This document shows, piece after piece, positions 6,838 through 7,175 of a DNA stretch of 7,175 nt (the stretch's first letter is position 1; each line of letters starts with the position of its first letter). The DNA is from an uncultured delta proteobacterium (GTDB lineage Bacteria > Myxococcota_A > Polyangia > Polyangiales > Polyangiaceae), in the NCBI GenBank assembly GCA_903893335.1, contig CAITLX010000552.1, positions 1 through 7,175 of the forward strand, given 5' to 3'. The notes beneath the pieces were generated by a model. The model saw only the letters and a list, made by a program, of their open reading frames with translations. It made no database searches and was not told the origin of the DNA. A program made the translations under genes and the position numbers.

Positions 6838-7175
6838 GGCGCATCTTCGTCGGCTCCGCCCTGCTCGTCGCGTCGGTGGTCACGATCGGCGCCGTGCGTC
6901 CGCGGCTCGCGGCGACGGTGCACCACGTGAAGGCCACCTCGGACGTCTACGCGCTCCCTCCGCCCGAGATGCTCCCGGCGCTGTCGCTCGGCTGGCGCGC
7001 GGCGCTCGCAGACCTGCTCTTCGTCAGCACGATCATCTCGTACGGCATCCACGGCGAGGAGCACCGCCGCTTCGAGTTCGTGGGGCGGTACCTCGACAGC
7101 GTCCTCGAGCTCGACCCGTCGCTGCGCGACGTCTACCGCTTCGCCGACACGCTGCTCATCTACCAGCCCTCTGGC
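6834..7175 (+). CDS. TPR-type envelope protein, N-terminal part (cut by the right edge)
   Basis: The frame opens at ATG 6834, overlapping the preceding stop (ATGA), and stays open to the end of the window: 114 residues, 3' end missing. An N-terminal hydrophobic segment (about 4-22, after MRR) is a signal anchor. Then come LPPPEMLPALSLGWRAALADLLFVSTIISYG (41-71) and a helical region EEHRRFEFVGRYLDSVLELDPSLRDVYRFADTLLIYQP (75-112) with TPR-like spacing (aromatic and small residues, LDP turn). I recognise this as the start of a tetratricopeptide-repeat protein of the kind found beside pilin genes in myxobacteria, but no specific function is known to me. The overlap implies translational coupling to the pilin-like gene and membership in the same transcript. 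The role is plausibly in pilus or envelope assembly, inferred from context only. Confidence 0.68.
   Translation, partial: MRRIFVGSALLVASVVTIGAVRPRLAATVHHVKATSDVYALPPPEMLPALSLGWRAALADLLFVSTIISYGIHGEEHRRFEFVGRYLDSVLELDPSLRDVYRFADTLLIYQPSG

Overview
The window is very GC-rich, with codons ending almost always in G or C. It is densely packed with genes, all on the + strand. The protein content suggests a myxobacterium-like member of the Myxococcota (Polyangiales, or the older 'Deltaproteobacteria'): a PilR-type sigma-54 activator next to a type IV pilin, a second pilin-like protein ending in a GDLDGDG motif, and a TPR-type protein with a GWRAALADLL motif. The taxonomic assignment is inferred from family resemblance and base composition, not from any marker gene.

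Left part (1-3991): a three-gene membrane cluster. An ArnT/PMT-like (GT-C fold) glycosyltransferase is cut by the left edge. It overlaps by 4 nt a flippase-like membrane protein of the lysylphosphatidylglycerol-synthase transmembrane family (AglD/UPF0104-like). After a further 13 nt comes a second polytopic GT-C-like protein. The set looks like a module that transfers lipid-linked sugars onto an envelope acceptor. The acceptor is not visible here.

Middle part (3992-5543): a 79-nt gap, locally AT-richer and holding an inverted repeat and a TAAAAT box, precedes a full-length PilR-like NtrC-family response regulator (REC, AAA+ sigma-54 activator and Fis-type HTH domains). No sensor kinase gene lies beside it in this window.

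Right part (5544-7175): a 157-nt regulatory gap carries two perfect inverted repeats and then a near-consensus -24/-12 sigma-54 promoter (GG-N10-GC), placed just ahead of a PilA-like prepilin gene. This fits direct activation of pilA by the PilR-like protein encoded next door. Downstream is a second pilin-like gene whose prepilin peptidase site looks broken, possibly by a 2-nt frameshift. It overlaps by ATGA the start of a TPR-type envelope protein that runs off the right edge.

The points most worth a second look are the activator-to-promoter arrangement, the suspected frameshift in the second pilin, the loss of Gly14 and Pro22 in the PilA N-terminal helix, and the GDxDGDG element shared by both pilin-like proteins. 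There is no RNA gene, CRISPR array, insertion sequence or phage feature that I can support.
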